Positions 60,351 to 64,000 of a DNA stretch of 64,000 bases are shown one piece after another. This DNA is from Avena insularis (taxonomy: Eukaryota > Streptophyta > Magnoliopsida > Poales > Poaceae). Location: contig CM042684.1 in NCBI GenBank assembly GCA_023614405.1, positions 210,124,941 to 210,188,940 of the forward strand, in the 5' to 3' direction. Every line of letters begins with the position of its first letter. The stretch's first letter is position 1. The notes under the pieces are model-generated. The model saw nothing but the letters and a program-made list of their open reading frames with translations. It searched no databases and was not told the origin of the DNA. The translations under genes were made by a program, and so were the position numbers.

Positions 60351-62700
60351 AGCTTTTCTGCATATCTGTTTTAATTCAAATCTTTTCAAAATTCAAATCA
60401 AATTCAAATTTAATTCTGTTTTTAAATATCTTTTAAAATACAAATCCAAATAATACAAATAATATATGTTTTCAAATCAGAAAAATATGAGGAATTCAAA
60501 TATGCCCTCCAAAATATATTTTGAACACTTTATTTTCCAAGTTAATTTAAATTACAATAAAATGCTCTTTTGTCTTAAATAATTAATAACTTTTGCTTTA
60601 TAACTCCAAATTTAATAAATGATATGTCTAAAATGATTAGCTCGACGAGACCTTTCTGTTTATGCATTCCTTGGTCTGTTTTGCAGCATGCATCATACAA
60701 ATATAAAGAGTACAGCAACTAATATGAGGCTAAAATGGGGCCAAAGCTCAATAAAAATGCTTTATTATTGTTTCCACACCTCACCCATGCCATGCTACCT
60801 TATTGCCATTCAAATTGTGCATCATTCATCATGGCATGATTGTTTGCTTGTCGCATTTTATTCATATGCTTGCGCACATTATTTATGTTGGCCCTTGTTT
60901 GTTTGGTTCTTCTCGAATAGGCAATGACGAGGGGATATATCAAGAGAACCAGGAGCACTACCCAGATCCATCCATTGCTTCAACTGAGCTGCCAGGCAAG
61001 CACTACCACATGCTTGCACACATATAGTACCTATTGCCTCTATCTTATTCTTGCATCATTGAGTCGCGATTGCATTAAATTGAATCCCAAGTATTGCATA
61101 GCCTTTACTTTTAAACCCCACTGAAGCTTGTTCCTCCATCCCATGAGCCATTACTACAGGAGTTGTTTGAGCCATGCGAGTCGTAGAACAGCATGTGTAG
61201 GGTATGTGAGTGTCTGATGGATAACGAGGTACCTAAACAACTTAACCTGAGTAGTAATGGGATAACTAATGAAAGTGGCATCGGTGAGCCATATTCGCTA
61301 TTTGGTTTTCAGGCTCACTTATGTCCGTGGGACCCAGTACTTGATTCCTGTTCCTTGAATATTCGTGCTATCCACATCCGGGAGGCTTATGAACCCCCCG
61401 AGCGAGCTTGATTCATTCTTATTTCTTGGGGCCACAAACTAGTTTGAGGTTTTATTTACTATCTGTACTTATGCCATGCTTCTGCTTTATTTAAATTGTG
61501 CGAGGTACTACACAATCTTTGTTTAGGAAGCGGAGTGTTTTGTGTGATAAAGACAAGCCAGTCACATTTTCGGGTTCTCGATCGTTTACACCAGCGCAAA
61601 CCTTGAGGCCGTCTCGGAGTCAGCTAACTTTGTTGCGGGTATCTCAATGGGGTGGCCACCTGAAATATTTCTGAATCCTGTGATCGATTTGTCGTGTTGC
61701 CTCGTTGGGTTTTGATTTGGTTTTGCGAGGCATATCAGTGTGTGTTGCTATTTGTGCACCCTAGGTAAAACTTCTGAAAGCCATGTCGCGGTTATGGGCG
61801 ACTTGGAGCACAATTTCGATCATAGACAAGCATAACTAAAGTACCGCTTTTAATTTGACTAGACTAGGTACCGACTAGTAAATAGTGCAACACTCATGGA
61901 ATGAATAATAAAACTGCCAGCGGATGGGGGTTGTTAGTCCGCTTCCTCGTCGATGGCGAGGAGGAGGATGGATCTGTTAAGATTACCGTTATAAGCTTAT
62001 AATTGTTGTTATTAATTCACGGACATCCGTCTATCTCTGGTTAGGCGGATGGTTAGCGATTCTGTAGAATTGTTAGGGTTTATCTTTTGCTGCAATTCGT
62101 CACCCGAGTTGTGTCCCCTTTAGTGGCATAAAGTCTTCTTGAGTACCCCTAGGGTCTCACACGATAAATTATTGGTTCAGATGAGCAGGTACACTCGCAA
62201 GATGGATCTTTGGGTGGAAGAGGCAGACGATGTGGGCAACGATCATTCGGTGTAGAGATTAGGAGCGAGGATCCGTGAGATCTATGGGCGGGATGCTTAT
62301 TTATGGGGCATCTTATGCCGATTTGCTTCTTATCCGTACTCGGATTTTGTCTTCCGCTTCACTTTGATACTCGATGTTTGATGTATGAGGAGATATCCTA
62401 AACTATTATATCTATCTAGGATATTTGGATCTTCTTTGTATGCGTTGCTATATTTCCTTTCTTTTTAGATGGAATGGCTCGATGTACTGTTGTATGGTGG
62501 CTTGCATACATACTCATTTGTGTATGTAGTTGATCCCTTCGCTTTGCCGATTCGCCGCCTGTTCTTGTCGATGTGTGGAAATGGTTGGGACGGCGAAAGG
62601 TCTACCTGTGAGTGGCATTTGGGCCCCACCGTACTATTTCAACCATTTCTGCTCATCCAGGCTTGTAACTAGGAGCGTAATTCACCGAGGTAGTTACAAT

Positions 62701-62712
62701 TGGTATCAGAGC
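62701..62712 (+). other. Primer binding site of the LARD-like element, initiator Met-tRNA type
   Basis: TGGTATCAGAGC two bases after ...GGTAGTTACA. It is an exact match to the complement of the initiator Met-tRNA 3' end and therefore fixes the end of the LTR. Confidence 0.9.
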
Positions 62713-64000
62713 CATCCCGCCCTTCAGGGTCTCAGCCAAATGGTCGTTGTCAGTCTAGCAAATATTTTGGTAGCTATGTATACTAGGGAAAAACAAAACG
62801 CGAGAGTAGGACTGCTTCCACTTTTCTTCTTATCTACCCACCCACCCTTTTCTGGTAAGGAAGTGTAACATTTTCTATCCTGTTCTTAAATTCAAACTAG
62901 GATTCACGTGTTCTGGGTTTCCGTAGTACCATAGGTTGTGTGTGTGTGTAATTCCTTGTCTATCTGTTGCATCCAAGTTGTTATCACAATCTGCCTTTGG
63001 TTATCAACTGTTGGTACATTCCATATTGACAGGCTTTTGAAAACCGGCGCGATCTATCTGACTCCTTGTTAACCGGTGCCATCTTCTTAAGGGTGTCCTT
63101 CCTTCTAGCAACTCCACATTCCGTAATCATCAGTTGCTAATCTCTACCTGATAAGTGATTTTGCGCATCTATTGGTATTTTAATGCCGAAAAATGCGGAA
63201 ATTTTTTCTTTGATACATCTGTGTTTCCACACTCCTTTCCAGTCGTGTGTGAGACATCATCTATCTTCCTTTTATCAACATGTCCAGGCTAACTCATTCT
63301 TTTGTCACCGGCGCTTAATCCTAGAGTTTCATTTCATCTCCAATTCTCTTGGGCTAATTACATAACATGTGTCGATCCGATGCTGGTGATTGTAATTTGG
63401 CTCTCGGCATAGCTATATTCCACTCATGATAAGTGTCGATTGGAATATGGAAAAATGCTATCAACCGTCACCATCTGGAGGATAAGGTTATCTCCTGTGA
63501 TTTTGAGTACACCGTGATCATATCTACGCATATTCAAGCATCTTTGGCAATCCGGAGTTTCCCAAAGCACTACGGCGGTTTATCATCTGTCCATCCTGCT
63601 GCACATCTTTTTGAACTCCATATCTGCAAAATTCTCTTTGAGACGAGGGAATTGCATCTTTTCGTCTCTGATAGTTTTGCTTAAGGTATGATCTATCATC
63701 TTTTCTTCATCCAAGATCTCTTTATCTTTGTAACCGGTGATCCAATCGACAATGTGAACCAGGTGACATCTCTTTCTCTTCCAAAGGACCAGATAATCTA
63801 TTCTGCCAGTGCATCTTTCTCAACACGAACCCGTGCTCTTAATATTGATCTTTCTAAGAGCGTTGAGCTCAGGAAGTGTTCAAGCAGTTGTCCGTTTCTC
63901 CCGCCTCTTGAACTTGATATTCTGGGAATATCTTGTTAATCCATGGTGGTATATGCTGATAATATGCTTGCCTAATCCATATCAATGGAAGGACATGGAA
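62713..64000 (+). other. Internal, non-coding part of the LARD-like element
   Basis: The longest open frames are 60-112 codons and none carries gag or pol motifs. A functional element would show gag within the first kilobase after the primer site. The absence agrees with a LARD, although coding DNA might begin beyond the window. Confidence 0.55.

Larger units (their letters stand above)
58039..62698 (+). repeat. 5' LTR (4,660 bp) of the LARD-like element
   Basis: Begins TGTAGCATCCCAATTG and ends GAGGTAGTTACA two bases before the primer site; TGTA/TACA are inverted ends. Near the start it shares TTGCATTTGAGCATCAT with the minus strand of the solo LTR at 6620-10883. Near 61780-61920 it shares CGGTTATGG, CATAGACAA and TAACTAAAGT with that LTR. 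No frame inside resembles a protein. Confidence 0.82.
58039..64000 (+). mobile_element. LARD/Sukkula-like retrotransposon, 5' LTR and start of internal domain
   Basis: A 4,660-bp LTR followed by an initiator-Met primer site and at least 1.29 kb of internal DNA with no protein motif. It interrupts the Tat 3' LTR after CCCTG (58034-58038), the left half of the expected target duplication. It is the same LTR family as the solo LTR at 6620-10883 but in opposite orientation. Large LTRs with non-coding interior fit the large retrotransposon derivatives (LARDs) of Triticeae; the family name is a suggestion from size and primer type. Confidence 0.75.

Overview
The window looks like intergenic heterochromatin of a large grass genome, most likely Triticeae or a close pooid relative. 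I see no host protein-coding gene, tRNA or rRNA. Everything I can recognise is satellite DNA or LTR retrotransposon. The grass assignment rests on two solo LTRs that start with the ATATGCCCT...GAGGCAAT signature and share a GGGCCCTCTCGG motif, both typical of the BARE/Angela/WIS Copia group, and on two very long LARD-like LTRs.

Layout, left to right. (1) 1-2957: tandem array of a ~214-bp satellite with a BamHI site in most monomers. (2) 2958-11951: old non-coding sequence, probably a decayed retroelement LTR, split by a 4.26-kb solo LTR at 6620-10883 in minus orientation (target duplication TCATC). (3) 11952-21432: a gag-only, non-autonomous Copia-like element that has lost the outer end of each LTR. 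(4) 21433-42279: the main satellite array, about 19.5 kb, with higher-order structure, interrupted by a BARE-like solo LTR at 39513-40830 (target duplication CATGT). (5) 42280-43113: 5' LTR and leader of another retrotransposon that landed in the satellite. (6) 43114-58038: a Ty3/Gypsy element of the Tat type nested in (5). It has decayed gag, protease, RT, two RNase H domains and integrase on the plus strand, and a separate multi-exon gene on the minus strand between integrase and the 3' LTR. A second BARE/Angela-like solo LTR (45342-46989, target duplication CAGGC) sits inside its gag. (7) 58039-64000: a LARD-like element inserted in the 3' LTR of (6), with a 4.66-kb LTR, an initiator-Met primer binding site and non-coding internal sequence running off the window.

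The nesting gives a relative history: satellite, then element (5), then the Tat element (6), then the Angela-like solo LTR and the LARD-like element (7). The two Tat LTRs differ by roughly 5-6 % by eye. All retroelement genes carry frameshifts or stops, so nothing here looks active. The most interesting structures are the spliced antisense gene of the Tat element, with six GT-AG introns readable from the sequence; the satellite, whose 44-bp internal duplication appears to generate short monomers and a 1,023-bp higher-order repeat; and the telo-box and CT-rich, gene-like leader found in both giant LTRs.
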